DNA of 64,000 bases. Source: SAR324 cluster bacterium. Its GTDB lineage: Bacteria > SAR324 > NAC60-12. This document shows, in pieces, positions 37,072-47,060 of this stretch. The notes below the pieces were generated by a model. It searched no databases, had not been told where the DNA came from, and worked only from the letters and a program-made list of their open reading frames with translations. Within the stretch, counting starts at the first letter, position 1, and each line of letters starts with the position of its first letter. The position numbers and the translations under genes are program-made. The stretch lies in contig JADGAV010000001.1 of assembly GCA_015231825.1 (NCBI GenBank), positions 186,001 through 250,000 of the forward strand, in the 5' to 3' direction.

Positions 37072-38652
37072 ATGTCAGCAAATCGTAAGGAAGAAATTTG
37101 TGCGGTGCAGGAATGTGGGCAGAATTGCAGCGATGAATTCAAACAGATTTTTGAGAAGCCAATCGATCTGGAAAGCTTGGATGCGGTTCCGACAAGCAGC
37201 CTGGGAAACCAGGAAAATCCAATCTATCAGGAAATCAATAGAGTTTATGAATGCATCTATCGGCACAAGATTTCTCTGCTCGAAAGAGCAGAAGAAATGG
37301 CAAACGGTCAGATCTTTGACCACACGAAGAGGTATGCGATTTCAATGCTACGCTGCGAAGATATTATTTCTGAAAAAGACAAATTCACAAGCGGTCTGAA
37401 CAAACAGTACGTCAGTTTAAAGCAGGCGGTGGATGACAGCGTCAAACGTGCAGAACTCGTTAAAAAACTGCAGTTGGATGGAGATGAACTCGTTACGGTC
37501 AATGAAAACACCTGGAAAAATATGTCGAATGCACAGAAACTGGATTTGAACGGACAGTTGAATGGACAATTTATTTATGCAAGGAAGGTTTTTCGACAGG
37601 CTTCTGTCGTAATTTTTCAAGAATTTTTTGGAAGTCTGGCCATCATGAATGTCTTTGTTGCCTATCTGAATTTTCAGAAGACTTTGCTTGAATGCTTTAA
37701 GGAAATAATTTTACAGCGGCAGGAAGAAGATTCTTCAAACTCAAATGATACCGCTTCGAAAAATGTTGGGTCAGATCTGAAAAAAATAAATATTGTCAGA
37801 GCCAACAAGATTGTACTGGAATCTGCAATTGAGGAAACCGAGCGAAAATTGAATGAGTTTAAACTCGAATTTTCAGAAACCCATTCTCCCATTTTCAATG
37901 TTACAGGAGACTATATCAGGAATGCAATTCACAATATGAAAGTAAACCGGGACAACAAAGAAAAAGCAAAAGTCGCTTCAGAACAGCTGAAAATAAATAT
38001 TGGCAGGCTGGGCTGGTGTATTCATACGCTTTCCTGCATCACAATTCTTCATCAACCTCTGCTCAATCTGATCGAAAATATTCGTAAAACTGTCGGAGGA
38101 CTGGACATGGAATTGTATCAATTGGACCTGGCACGAGGAAAAATTTACTTTTATGCCGCTAAAGAATGTCAAACCAGACAGAAATCCCTGCATTCCACCA
38201 AACCTCTCAATGAAACGTCGGATCAGGCAAGGCTTGGCCAGGGAATCTCTGAGGAGATCATTCAAAAAAGCAAAATTTCTGCAAAATCCTGGTTGCAAAA
38301 AGCAGAAAAGGCGTTTTTGTCCGGCATGAAAAAGGTCAAAGTAATGTCTCAGGAACATATCAGTCTGTTTTGTGATTATACCGAAACCGCTCAGCAGATG
38401 TGCCTCTTGAGTGAAGAGTTGGGAATTGACAAAATGCACTCAAAAAATGCGCTCTCGAGGGGGGTGTCCAATTTGAGGAAACTGATAACGAGCCCTCAAA
38501 TTCACCCCTCTTTTGCCAAACGGAAAGGGGATCGGAAATCATTGGCCAGTTATCACGTGCTTCACAATATCAGGCTGGAGTGCGTCATTCTCTCGCACCC
38601 GCTTGAAGGCGAAGAAAAGGATATTCTGGCCGAGTATGAAAAGGTTTTTTAG
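37072..38652 (+). CDS. Hypothetical helical protein, 526 aa
   Basis: Long ORF; no recognised family. Confidence 0.55.
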   Translation: MSANRKEEICAVQECGQNCSDEFKQIFEKPIDLESLDAVPTSSLGNQENPIYQEINRVYECIYRHKISLLERAEEMANGQIFDHTKRYAISMLRCEDIISEKDKFTSGLNKQYVSLKQAVDDSVKRAELVKKLQLDGDELVTVNENTWKNMSNAQKLDLNGQLNGQFIYARKVFRQASVVIFQEFFGSLAIMNVFVAYLNFQKTLLECFKEIILQRQEEDSSNSNDTASKNVGSDLKKINIVRANKIVLESAIEETERKLNEFKLEFSETHSPIFNVTGDYIRNAIHNMKVNRDNKEKAKVASEQLKINIGRLGWCIHTLSCITILHQPLLNLIENIRKTVGGLDMELYQLDLARGKIYFYAAKECQTRQKSLHSTKPLNETSDQARLGQGISEEIIQKSKISAKSWLQKAEKAFLSGMKKVKVMSQEHISLFCDYTETAQQMCLLSEELGIDKMHSKNALSRGVSNLRKLITSPQIHPSFAKRKGDRKSLASYHVLHNIRLECVILSHPLEGEEKDILAEYEKVF

Positions 38653-38841
38653 CGTCTTTCCTGTTTGCCGGACAGTATTTGAAGCGAATGAACGCTTATT
38701 CCAAAAATGTAGCCGGGAACGGGCAAACGCTTGGAGCAAATGGGTTCGCCTGCTCCAAGTGTGCATGAGTTAGAAAACGTATGTCTCCTTGTTTCTGGCC
38801 GTCATACGAAAATAATTTATCCACTAATCATAAATAGAAAA

Positions 38842-39795
38842 ATGAACAAGATTCGAAAAAAGCGAGAAAATTTAGGGTGGACGATCCGGGAACTGGCGCA
38901 AAAAATGAGAGTCACTCACACGACCATCAATTTTTGGGAAAACGGAGTGAAGCAGCCTCGTCCTGCAAATCGAATCAAATTAGCGAAGGTTCTTCGCACT
39001 TCCCAGGGAAATTTGTTCCCTGAAAAGAAAGACAATAGATCTGGAATTTTGGAGATACTGCTGATTGAAGACAATCCGGGAGATGCCCGCCTGATTAAAG
39101 AACTGCTGTTGGAATTCAAAAGGCTGGAAAAGGTTAATTTTCATTGGGTGGAAAGTTTAGCGGAAGGGATCTCGTTTCTCAAAAAAGATCCGATCGATAT
39201 TATCTTACTCGATCTCTCTCTTCCAGACAGTCAGGGATTGATCACTTTTCAGAAAATTTACAGCTATGAACCGGAAATTCCCATCATTGTTCTCACCGGC
39301 CTGGACGATGACGAAGTGGCTCTGGATGCTTTGCGCCGGGGCAGTCAGGACTATTTAGTCAAAGGGCGATTTGACAGTTACCTGCTGGGGCATTCGATTC
39401 GATACGCGTTGGAAAGACAACAGTTTATTGTTGACCACAATAAGGCAGAAAAGGCGCTGAAAGAAAAAAACGATAATTTCCAAATCGTTTTCAACCTCAT
39501 GTCAGACGGGGTCGGCATCATCCAGGATGAGATTCTGGTCAGCGTGAATCCGTCATTTCTTGCCATTTGGGGCTATAGAGATGAATCCGAACTGATCGGA
39601 AAACCGGTGGCAGACTTATTTGTCAATGAAAAAGAAGCACGCCTGTTTCGGCATATTGGTGATGAAAACTCAGAATTTCGTGAATTTTATGGAGTGGGCA
39701 AAATTGGTAAAAAGGTACTCGCCAATATTTGTTCCAAAGGAATCGTATATAACGGAAACCCGGCAAAAATGTTGATAATGAAACAATTGTTCTAG
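38842..39795 (+). CDS. XRE-type HTH fused to CheY-like receiver and PAS domain
   Basis: IRKKRENLGWTIRELAQKMRVTHTTINFWENGVKQPRPANRIKLAKVL; ILLIEDNPGDARLIKELL...DIILLDLSLPDSQG...VLTGLDDDEVALDALRRGSQDYLVKG; PAS-like C-terminus. ATG 38842 preferred. Confidence 0.75.
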   Translation: MNKIRKKRENLGWTIRELAQKMRVTHTTINFWENGVKQPRPANRIKLAKVLRTSQGNLFPEKKDNRSGILEILLIEDNPGDARLIKELLLEFKRLEKVNFHWVESLAEGISFLKKDPIDIILLDLSLPDSQGLITFQKIYSYEPEIPIIVLTGLDDDEVALDALRRGSQDYLVKGRFDSYLLGHSIRYALERQQFIVDHNKAEKALKEKNDNFQIVFNLMSDGVGIIQDEILVSVNPSFLAIWGYRDESELIGKPVADLFVNEKEARLFRHIGDENSEFREFYGVGKIGKKVLANICSKGIVYNGNPAKMLIMKQLF

Positions 39796-39815
39796 CTCCT
39801 GACCAAGAGTGCACC

Positions 39816-40826
39816 ATGGAAAAAATTTCAGTTTTCAGAAGCATTTTAATTTTAATCGTTGTTGCCGTTGGAATCGGATTCTGGGTGGTTTTTGAAAAAT
39901 CTCTGAATTCTGCGGAAACACTGGAAAAGGTCACGATTGCAGAGGCAAATCAAATGATTGGCAGTCTCGTCTATGTTGCCTCTGTCAAGGGATATTTCGA
40001 AAAAGAAGGATTGGAAGTAATTCTTCAGAAGTATACAACGGGGAAAGCCAGTCTCAATGCTGTTCTGCAAGGAAGAGCCGATCTGGCGACGACGGCGGAA
40101 ACTCCAATCATGCATGCGGTGATGAGCAAACAGAAAATTTATACCCTGGCAACCATTGGTACGACAACGAAAAATCTGGCTCTTATCGGAAGAAAAGATC
40201 ATGGCATCAAGGGTATCCATGACCTCAGAGGGAAAAAAATCGGCATAACATTGGGTACCAATGGGGAGTTTTTTCTCGATACTTTTCTGTTGAATCATCT
40301 CATTGCCAAAAATGAAATTGTGGCTGTTTCTCTGAAACCTGAAGAGATGTTTGATGCTGTCATGAAGGGAGAAGTGGATGCGGTTACTACCTGGAACCCT
40401 CACCTGAGAAAAATTAAATATGAACTGGGGGAAAAAGGAATCCTCTTTGGGGATGAGAGTATTTACAATTGGACCTGGAACATTGTTGGAATGCAGGAAT
40501 TTGTTAAAAATAACCCTGAGACCATCAAAAAAGTAATTCGGGCATTGGCTGCTGCTGAAGAATTGATTAGAAAAGACCCGAAGGAGGCGATGCGTGCCAC
40601 CGCGAAATATTTCAAAAATAATTCTCCTGATTTAGCCGAAGAATGGGAGTTACTCGACCTCAGTCTTTCCCTGGGTCAATATTTTCTCACGGGAATAGAA
40701 GCGCAGGCACGATGGGCCATTAAAAACAAATTGACGGATCAAAGTTCTGTTCCCAGCTTTCTTGACTACATCTATGCCGATGCTTTAAAGGATGTTAAAC
40801 CTCAGGCGGTCACACTGATCCAGTAG
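39816..40826 (+). CDS. NMT1/SsuA-type ABC substrate-binding protein (no adjacent permease)
   Basis: N-terminal TM/signal; IGSLVYVASVKGYFEKEGLEVILQKYTTGKASLNAVLQGRADLATTAETPIMHAV; GIHDLRGKKIGITLGTNGEFFLDTFLL. Confidence 0.82.
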   Translation: MEKISVFRSILILIVVAVGIGFWVVFEKSLNSAETLEKVTIAEANQMIGSLVYVASVKGYFEKEGLEVILQKYTTGKASLNAVLQGRADLATTAETPIMHAVMSKQKIYTLATIGTTTKNLALIGRKDHGIKGIHDLRGKKIGITLGTNGEFFLDTFLLNHLIAKNEIVAVSLKPEEMFDAVMKGEVDAVTTWNPHLRKIKYELGEKGILFGDESIYNWTWNIVGMQEFVKNNPETIKKVIRALAAAEELIRKDPKEAMRATAKYFKNNSPDLAEEWELLDLSLSLGQYFLTGIEAQARWAIKNKLTDQSSVPSFLDYIYADALKDVKPQAVTLIQ

Positions 40827-40835
40827 AAGTATCCA

Positions 40836-42374
40836 ATGAAAATTAAAACAACCCTGCATCTCAACATTCTGATCGTTATTGTTTTGCTGTGTTTGATGAT
40901 TTTGGTTCTTTTTTGGGGAATTCGTCAAATTGAAACAGCAAATCAGAAAGAAAATATTATGGATCAGATTGTGAGCGATGTTTTTCACCTCAATCTTCTC
41001 ACCAATGAATTTTTGCTGTATCGAGAAAAACGTGCCAAAGAGCAATGGCAACTTGTATTGGAGTCGCTTTCGAAACGGGTACAGACAAATATGTTCCGAA
41101 AAAACGAGGATCTGAATGCGCTGAAAAAGATGAAAGAAAATATTGAGAGTCTGCAAAAAAGCTTTTCCGTATTGGTTTATAACTATGGGGATCGGAACAA
41201 CCCTTACAAATCACCAATGTCTGCCCTGCTGGAAGAGCAGCTGATCAGCCAGTTACTGATCAAATCGCAATCTCTCGTAAACTTTGCGGAGCAGTTGAGA
41301 GGGAGAAAAAAGTTGGAAATCTCTGCTGTTCTTGAAAACCTCACTCTGGGAATAATCATCCTGATGCTTGCGATCACACTTGCCATTCTTGCCAGTTTGA
41401 TCATGACGTCAAGGAAGATTCTCCATCCCCTCGATGCTTTCCAATCAGGTATCCTGAAGATCGGCAGTGGGGATCTTGCCCATAAAATGGGGATCATTTC
41501 AAAAAACGAGATTGGCGAGCTTTCCGCGGCCTTCGATCAAATGACGGAAAAACTGAAAGCGTCTTATGATCTGCTGAAGCGGGAAATCAATCTGCGCAAA
41601 CAGGGGCAGGAATTGGTTTACGAGCTCAATCGGGAACTGGAAAAACGAGCGGAGGCGTTGGAACGGTCCAATCGGGAATTGCAGCAATTCGCCTATGTGG
41701 CTTCCCATGACCTTCAGGAACCATTGCGGATGGTTGTGAGCTATATGGGCCTTTTGGAACGGCGCTATCAGGACAAGCTGGATCAGGATGCCAGCGAATT
41801 TATCGGCTTTGCGGTGGATGGTGCAAAACGGATGCAGCAATTGATAGAAGACCTTTTAGAATATGCCAGGGTAGAATCAAGAGGAAAACCTTTTGTTCCA
41901 TGCGATTGTACCGAAATTTTTAATCAGGTGATGATTGATTTACAGAACAGAATCGAAGAGAGCAATGCAAAGGTTATCCAGCACGGTCTTCCTGTTGTGA
42001 AGGCAGATGGCTCTCAGTTGGAACGTTTGTTTCAGAATTTGATCGGAAATGCCGTCAAGTATAACAGCAATCCGGTTCCTGAAGTGAAAGTGGCAGCAGA
42101 AAAGCGAAACAATGAATGGCTGTTTTCCGTGCAGGACAACGGCATCGGAATCGCTGAGGAACATTTCGATCGAATTTTTATCATTTTTCAGCGTCTGCAT
42201 ACAAGAAATGAATATTCCGGGACCGGCATTGGTCTGACCATCTGCCAAAGGATCGTAGAACGGCATGGAGGGCGGATATGGGTGGAATCGGAATTAGGAA
42301 AAGGATCAACTTTTTTATTTACCATCCCGATACAAGGAGAGGGAGATGAGCAAATCGAACAGGAAGCCGATTGA
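40836..42374 (+). CDS. Membrane sensor histidine kinase (HAMP, HisKA, HATPase)
   Basis: Two [73 protein letters not shown]. Confidence 0.9.
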   Translation: MKIKTTLHLNILIVIVLLCLMILVLFWGIRQIETANQKENIMDQIVSDVFHLNLLTNEFLLYREKRAKEQWQLVLESLSKRVQTNMFRKNEDLNALKKMKENIESLQKSFSVLVYNYGDRNNPYKSPMSALLEEQLISQLLIKSQSLVNFAEQLRGRKKLEISAVLENLTLGIIILMLAITLAILASLIMTSRKILHPLDAFQSGILKIGSGDLAHKMGIISKNEIGELSAAFDQMTEKLKASYDLLKREINLRKQGQELVYELNRELEKRAEALERSNRELQQFAYVASHDLQEPLRMVVSYMGLLERRYQDKLDQDASEFIGFAVDGAKRMQQLIEDLLEYARVESRGKPFVPCDCTEIFNQVMIDLQNRIEESNAKVIQHGLPVVKADGSQLERLFQNLIGNAVKYNSNPVPEVKVAAEKRNNEWLFSVQDNGIGIAEEHFDRIFIIFQRLHTRNEYSGTGIGLTICQRIVERHGGRIWVESELGKGSTFLFTIPIQGEGDEQIEQEAD

Positions 42375-42789
42375 TATTTTACTGGTTGAGGACAACCCCG
42401 GAGATATCCGTCTCACTGAAGAAGCACTGAAGGAAAGCAAGATCGTGAACACCCTGCATGTTGTCATGGATGGAGTGCAGGCATTGAACTATCTTTTCAG
42501 GAAGGGAATTTATGCCGATGCAAGGCTTCCGAATCTGATTCTTCTGGATTTAAATCTGCCAAAAAAAAACGGTCGTGAAGTTCTCAAGGAAATAAAGAAG
42601 GATTCTCTGCTGAGGCTGATTCCAGTTGTGATACTGACGACCTCTAAAGCCGATGAGGATGTACTCAAATCCTATAGCCTTCACGCGAACTGCTATATTA
42701 CCAAGCCGGTAGATCTGGAACGGTTTATTGAGATTGTCCGTTCCATTGAAAATTTTTGGTTCAGGGTTGTGGAATTGCCATCGCATTGA
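42346..42789 (+). CDS. Rcp1-like single-domain response regulator
   Basis: [66 protein letters not shown]. Confidence 0.88.
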   Translation: MSKSNRKPIDILLVEDNPGDIRLTEEALKESKIVNTLHVVMDGVQALNYLFRKGIYADARLPNLILLDLNLPKKNGREVLKEIKKDSLLRLIPVVILTTSKADEDVLKSYSLHANCYITKPVDLERFIEIVRSIENFWFRVVELPSH

Positions 42790-42830
42790 TTCTGCAGGAG
42801 AATCTCAGATAGGACAGGGGACGAAGAAAA

Positions 42831-44081
42831 ATGATCTCAAACTTTGAATTTCAGCAAATCAATTTTGAAAACATAAAAATTCTTCTGGTGGAAGACAATC
42901 CGGGAGATGCCCGCCTGATTGAGGAATTCCTCTCCGAAATTGGCAAGGTTCCTTCTCAATTGGCCCATGTGGAGTGCCTGGATGACGCCATTTCCCTATT
43001 AGACAATGAGGAATTTCAATTGATTTTACTGGACCTTAATTTACCGGACAGCCGGGGAATAGAGACGTTCACCACGATAAAAAACCAGGGTGTTGAGATT
43101 CCCATTGTTGCATTGAGCGGACTGGATGATGAAACCATCGCCCTCGAAGCAGTTCATCAGGGGGCTCAAGACTATCTTGTCAAAGGGGAAATCAATCCGC
43201 ACCTGCTGTGGCGATCTATTCAATATGCCATAGAACGGCAGAAGATCCTGAAGGATCATAAACAGATTCTGGAGGTTCTTCATGAGAGTGAAAAAGAATT
43301 AAAGAAGCACCGTGATCATCTCGAAGAGCTTGTTCTTCTCCGCACGAAAGAGTTGAAAAATACTCAGGCACAATTGGTTCAATCCGCGAAATTGGCATCT
43401 GCCGGTGAGATGGCGACAGGAATCGCCCATGAATTGAACCAACCTTTGAATATTATTCAGGTCTTTGCGGACAACCTGATGGATTCCTGGAGTAAAGGGA
43501 ACAAAAAAGATCCACGCCCCTGTCTCGAAACGATTTTGGGACAAGTGGAAAGAGCAGCAAAAATTACTAACCATTTAAGGACTTTTGGTAGAGAAACTCA
43601 AAGCAACAGCTTCAAATTAGCCGATATAAATCTGATTGTTGAAGATTCGCTGCTCCTCGTCAGCGAACTATTCCGGCTCAATGAAATCAAGCTTATCAAA
43701 GAATTTTCGGGTGTTTTACCCCGGGTAAACTGTCAACCTGTTCAAATCGAACAAATCTTGGCAAACCTGCTGAGCAATGCAAAAGATGCGATGGAAAACT
43801 CTCTTAAAAAAGAACTGACACTCCGGACCTATAAACGAGAGAAATCAGTGGTAATTGAGATTGAAGATACGGGTGCAGGGATTGCTGAAAATATTCAAAG
43901 TAAAATCTTTGACCCGTTCTTTACAACGAAGGAAGTCGGCAAAGGTTCCGGTCTGGGTCTTTCCGTATCTCATGGCATCATTGAGGAGCACGGCGGAAAA
44001 ATTGAAGTGGAAAGCGGGAATGATCCGCAAAAAGGAACTTCAAGGACAATCTTTCGAATATTGCTTCCAGGTTCATCATGA
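42831..44081 (+). CDS. Receiver-histidine kinase hybrid
   Basis: [18 protein letters not shown]...DYLVKG; GIAHELNQPLNIIQVFADNL; LLSNAKDAM; GAGIAENIQSKIFDPFFTTKEVGKGSGLGLSVSHGI. Confidence 0.9.
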   Translation: MISNFEFQQINFENIKILLVEDNPGDARLIEEFLSEIGKVPSQLAHVECLDDAISLLDNEEFQLILLDLNLPDSRGIETFTTIKNQGVEIPIVALSGLDDETIALEAVHQGAQDYLVKGEINPHLLWRSIQYAIERQKILKDHKQILEVLHESEKELKKHRDHLEELVLLRTKELKNTQAQLVQSAKLASAGEMATGIAHELNQPLNIIQVFADNLMDSWSKGNKKDPRPCLETILGQVERAAKITNHLRTFGRETQSNSFKLADINLIVEDSLLLVSELFRLNEIKLIKEFSGVLPRVNCQPVQIEQILANLLSNAKDAMENSLKKELTLRTYKREKSVVIEIEDTGAGIAENIQSKIFDPFFTTKEVGKGSGLGLSVSHGIIEEHGGKIEVESGNDPQKGTSRTIFRILLPGSS

Positions 44082-45793
44082 GAGAGGGGACTCCAATGAG
44101 AAATGTAAACAAATTGGAAAGGCTGCAAATACTGATTGTTGATGATGATCCTGCGGTTTTGAGTTTTATTTCAAAAATGCTTGCAAGCCATTACCACGTA
44201 ACCACTGCCGGGTCGGCAGAAGAAGCACTTTCCATGCTCAGATCAGGAGAGTACCAATTTCAGATCATTGTCTCAGATGATAAAATGCCGGAAATTCAGG
44301 GGCATCAGCTCGCACAAATTGCACACAAAGAAAAATTGAATATTAAATTCATATTGATCACCGGGTACAATGACATTTCGATCGTAGAAAAAGCGGTCAA
44401 TCAGGGGCACATTTTCGGTTATCTCTTGAAACCCCTAAACGCTCAGGCACTGACCAATTTGATCGCATCAGCTGTGCGATCCATTCAACTGGCCAAAAAA
44501 AACACCGAAAACGAAATCACAGAGCGGGAGCGAGTAGAAAAAGCATTGTCCGAAGCCTATAATATTATCAACCGCAGTACTTCGGTCGCTTTTCTCTGGA
44601 AAAATGAAGCCGATTGGCCCGTGGAGTTTGTCTCTGAAAATGTCAGAAAGCTGTTTGCCTATTCGGCGCAGGAATTTTCTGAGAGAAAAATTCTCTACAG
44701 TGAAGTTGTGCACAAGGACGATCTGGAAAGGGTGACAGAAGAAGTCAACGACGCCAGCAGGAGTGAAAGTTTGGAGCGGTTTGCTCATAAACCCTACCGG
44801 ATTGTCACAAAAGATGGAGAAATCAAATGGGTTGATGATAAAACATACATCCGCCGGAACTCCGAGGGAATTATTACCCACTATGAAGGCATTGTATATG
44901 ACATTACCCAGCGTATGGAAATTGAAAAAAAATTGAAAGAGACCAATGTTGAACTCTTTAAAAAAAACCTTGAGCTTCATGAAAGCCTGACGGTGCAGAA
45001 ATCGTTGAATGACAGTCTGCTCAAAACTTCAAAAAAGCTGAAAGAAACCCAGGCTCAACTGATCCAGTCGGCCAAACTCGCATCCCTGGGAGAGTTGGCC
45101 ACGGGCATTGCTCATGAACTGAATCAGCCCTTGAATATCATCAACGTCTACGCAGAAAACCTGAGCAATTCCTGGAAGAGCGGTAATTGCAAGGACCCAA
45201 GCTCTTCGTTGGAAGTGGTAACCGGTCAGGTTGAACGGGCAACTGGCATCATCAATCATCTGAGAATGTTTGGCCGGGAAACAAGGGATGAAGAATACAA
45301 AGCGGAAGATATCAATAAAATTGTTGAAGACTCCTTTGTTTTGATCAATGAACAGCTTCGTTTGAGAGACATAGAAGTGATCAGAAATCTTGGAGAAAAC
45401 TTGCCGAAAATAAATTGCAGTGCGATTCAGATTGAGCAAGTGCTGACCAACATTATCAGCAATGCAAGAGATGCTATGAAAAAAACCAAAATAAAACAGT
45501 TGTCTGTTCGTACCTTCTGTGAAGAAGAGCAGGTCAAAATAGAAATTGAAGACACTGGTACCGGCATCCCCCGGCAGGTACGAGAGAGAATATTTGATCC
45601 TTTTTTTACCACGAAGGAGGTGGGAAAAGGAACAGGCCTGGGATTATCGATTTCCCATGGAATCATTGAAAATCATCAGGGAACCCTTGAATGCGAAAGT
45701 GAGGAAGAAAGAGAGGGAATTCCAGGAAAAACACTTTTTCGCATAAGTTTTCCAATTATAGGAGACAGTCATGAGAATAATGCTGGTGGATGA
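44078..45793 (+). CDS. Receiver-PAS-histidine kinase hybrid
   Basis: ILIVDDDPAVLSFISKML; PAS/PAC (ITHYEGIVYDITQRMEIEKKL); GIAHELNQPLNIINVYAENL; FDPFFTTKEVGKGTGLGLSISHGI. Real start may be 44096. Confidence 0.9.
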   Translation: MREGTPMRNVNKLERLQILIVDDDPAVLSFISKMLASHYHVTTAGSAEEALSMLRSGEYQFQIIVSDDKMPEIQGHQLAQIAHKEKLNIKFILITGYNDISIVEKAVNQGHIFGYLLKPLNAQALTNLIASAVRSIQLAKKNTENEITERERVEKALSEAYNIINRSTSVAFLWKNEADWPVEFVSENVRKLFAYSAQEFSERKILYSEVVHKDDLERVTEEVNDASRSESLERFAHKPYRIVTKDGEIKWVDDKTYIRRNSEGIITHYEGIVYDITQRMEIEKKLKETNVELFKKNLELHESLTVQKSLNDSLLKTSKKLKETQAQLIQSAKLASLGELATGIAHELNQPLNIINVYAENLSNSWKSGNCKDPSSSLEVVTGQVERATGIINHLRMFGRETRDEEYKAEDINKIVEDSFVLINEQLRLRDIEVIRNLGENLPKINCSAIQIEQVLTNIISNARDAMKKTKIKQLSVRTFCEEEQVKIEIEDTGTGIPRQVRERIFDPFFTTKEVGKGTGLGLSISHGIIENHQGTLECESEEEREGIPGKTLFRISFPIIGDSHENNAGG

Positions 45794-46682
45794 TGAATTT
45801 CTTCTGGTGCAGGGGATTTCGGAAGGCTTGACTGACAATGGCCATCAGGTAACCCAGGCGGAAAACGGTAAGCAGGCCTATCAAATCTTTGCGGAAGCGC
45901 CTGAATCGTTTGATCTGATCATTACGGATATCAAAATGCCGGTAATGGATGGGTTGGAGCTTCTTAAAAAAGTCCACCGTCTGGACGTCGATATGCCGGT
46001 GATTATCATTACCGGTCATGGAGACCTGGAAATCTCGATTGAAGCATTGAGACTGGGGGCGCTGGATTTCATGCTCAAACCTGTAAAAATGAAACATTTG
46101 TATTTGGCAATTGCAAAACTGGAAAGGATTCGCAGGTTTCAGGAGAATTTTCTTAATGTGCTGCCTTTTGTGGATCCTGTTCGAATTTCCATTCCCAGTC
46201 AGATGATCCTCGTCGATGGAGTGACTTCCTGGATTCGAAATTATCTGCACCCCTTGTATCGGAAACATGGCATCAGTGTCAACGAAATCAGCATTGTGGT
46301 CACAGAAGCGCTCACGAATGCGATTGTTCATGGAAATTTAGAGATCCCGTCCTCTCTCAAAGAAGAATCATTGTCGGATTTTCAAGATTTAGTGTCACGG
46401 CGAGAAACGGAATTTCCTTATACCGAAAAAAAGGTGTCGCTTAGTTTCCAGATCAGTCCTGAAAAACTTGAAATGAAATTTGAAGATGAAGGGAAGGGAT
46501 TTGATTATTCAAAACTACCCAATTATGATGACTCAGCGGCCATGATGCTCAGTGGGAGAGGCCTTTTGCTGATCCATTCTTTTGTGGATCAAATGATTTG
46601 GAATGAAAAAGGAAATAGCCTGAAAATTGTAAAAAATCTGCCGAAAAAAGAACTGCATCACGCAACGAATGAGGAGATCTGA
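45771..46682 (+). CDS. Receiver fused to RsbW-like HATPase (anti-sigma/switch kinase)
   Basis: IMLVDDEFLLVQGI...LIITDIKMPVMDGLELLKKV...LKPVK; VVTEALTNAIVHGNLE, FEDEGKGFDY, SGRGLLLIHSFVDQMIWN. Confidence 0.88.
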   Translation: MRIMLVDDEFLLVQGISEGLTDNGHQVTQAENGKQAYQIFAEAPESFDLIITDIKMPVMDGLELLKKVHRLDVDMPVIIITGHGDLEISIEALRLGALDFMLKPVKMKHLYLAIAKLERIRRFQENFLNVLPFVDPVRISIPSQMILVDGVTSWIRNYLHPLYRKHGISVNEISIVVTEALTNAIVHGNLEIPSSLKEESLSDFQDLVSRRETEFPYTEKKVSLSFQISPEKLEMKFEDEGKGFDYSKLPNYDDSAAMMLSGRGLLLIHSFVDQMIWNEKGNSLKIVKNLPKKELHHATNEEI

Positions 46683-46684
46683 CA

Positions 46685-47017
46685 ATGAGCGTAGAAATGC
46701 TTGATGAAAACCAGGTCGCTGTGATTTATCCCCCCGCCCTGGAAGATATTCATCAATGGGAGAAAGAGTTGAACAGGATTGAAAAACTGGGCTGCCGATT
46801 TTATCTGATCGATTTGTCCCTCATCGACTGGCTTCCTTCCTCCGAGTTTGGAGTGATCATGTGGACATTCAAACACCTGGAGGAAAGTGGCAGAAAACTG
46901 TACCTGCTTGTCGATTCCCCTGTTTTATTCAAAACTTTTGAGACCACCAGCCTCGATCAGATGATTCCGATTTTTTCCTCCCGTGAGGAAGTGCTTGCTA
47001 TCATTCGTCAGCAGTAA
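46685..47017 (+). CDS. STAS-domain anti-sigma-factor antagonist-like protein
   Basis: FYLIDLSLIDWLPSSEFGVIMWTFKHLEESGRKLYLLVDSPVLFKTFETTSLDQMIPIFSSREEVL. Confidence 0.78.
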   Translation: MSVEMLDENQVAVIYPPALEDIHQWEKELNRIEKLGCRFYLIDLSLIDWLPSSEFGVIMWTFKHLEESGRKLYLLVDSPVLFKTFETTSLDQMIPIFSSREEVLAIIRQQ

Positions 47018-47060
47018 CAAGTCGGCAATACTTTACAGAACCTTCCATGGGAAAACATCA

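Noticed and set aside
39852-40403. 183-aa minus-strand ORF
   Set aside because: Antisense to the ABC substrate-binding protein gene; composition not protein-like.
45756-46331. 191-aa minus-strand ORF
   Set aside because: Antisense to the receiver-RsbW gene.
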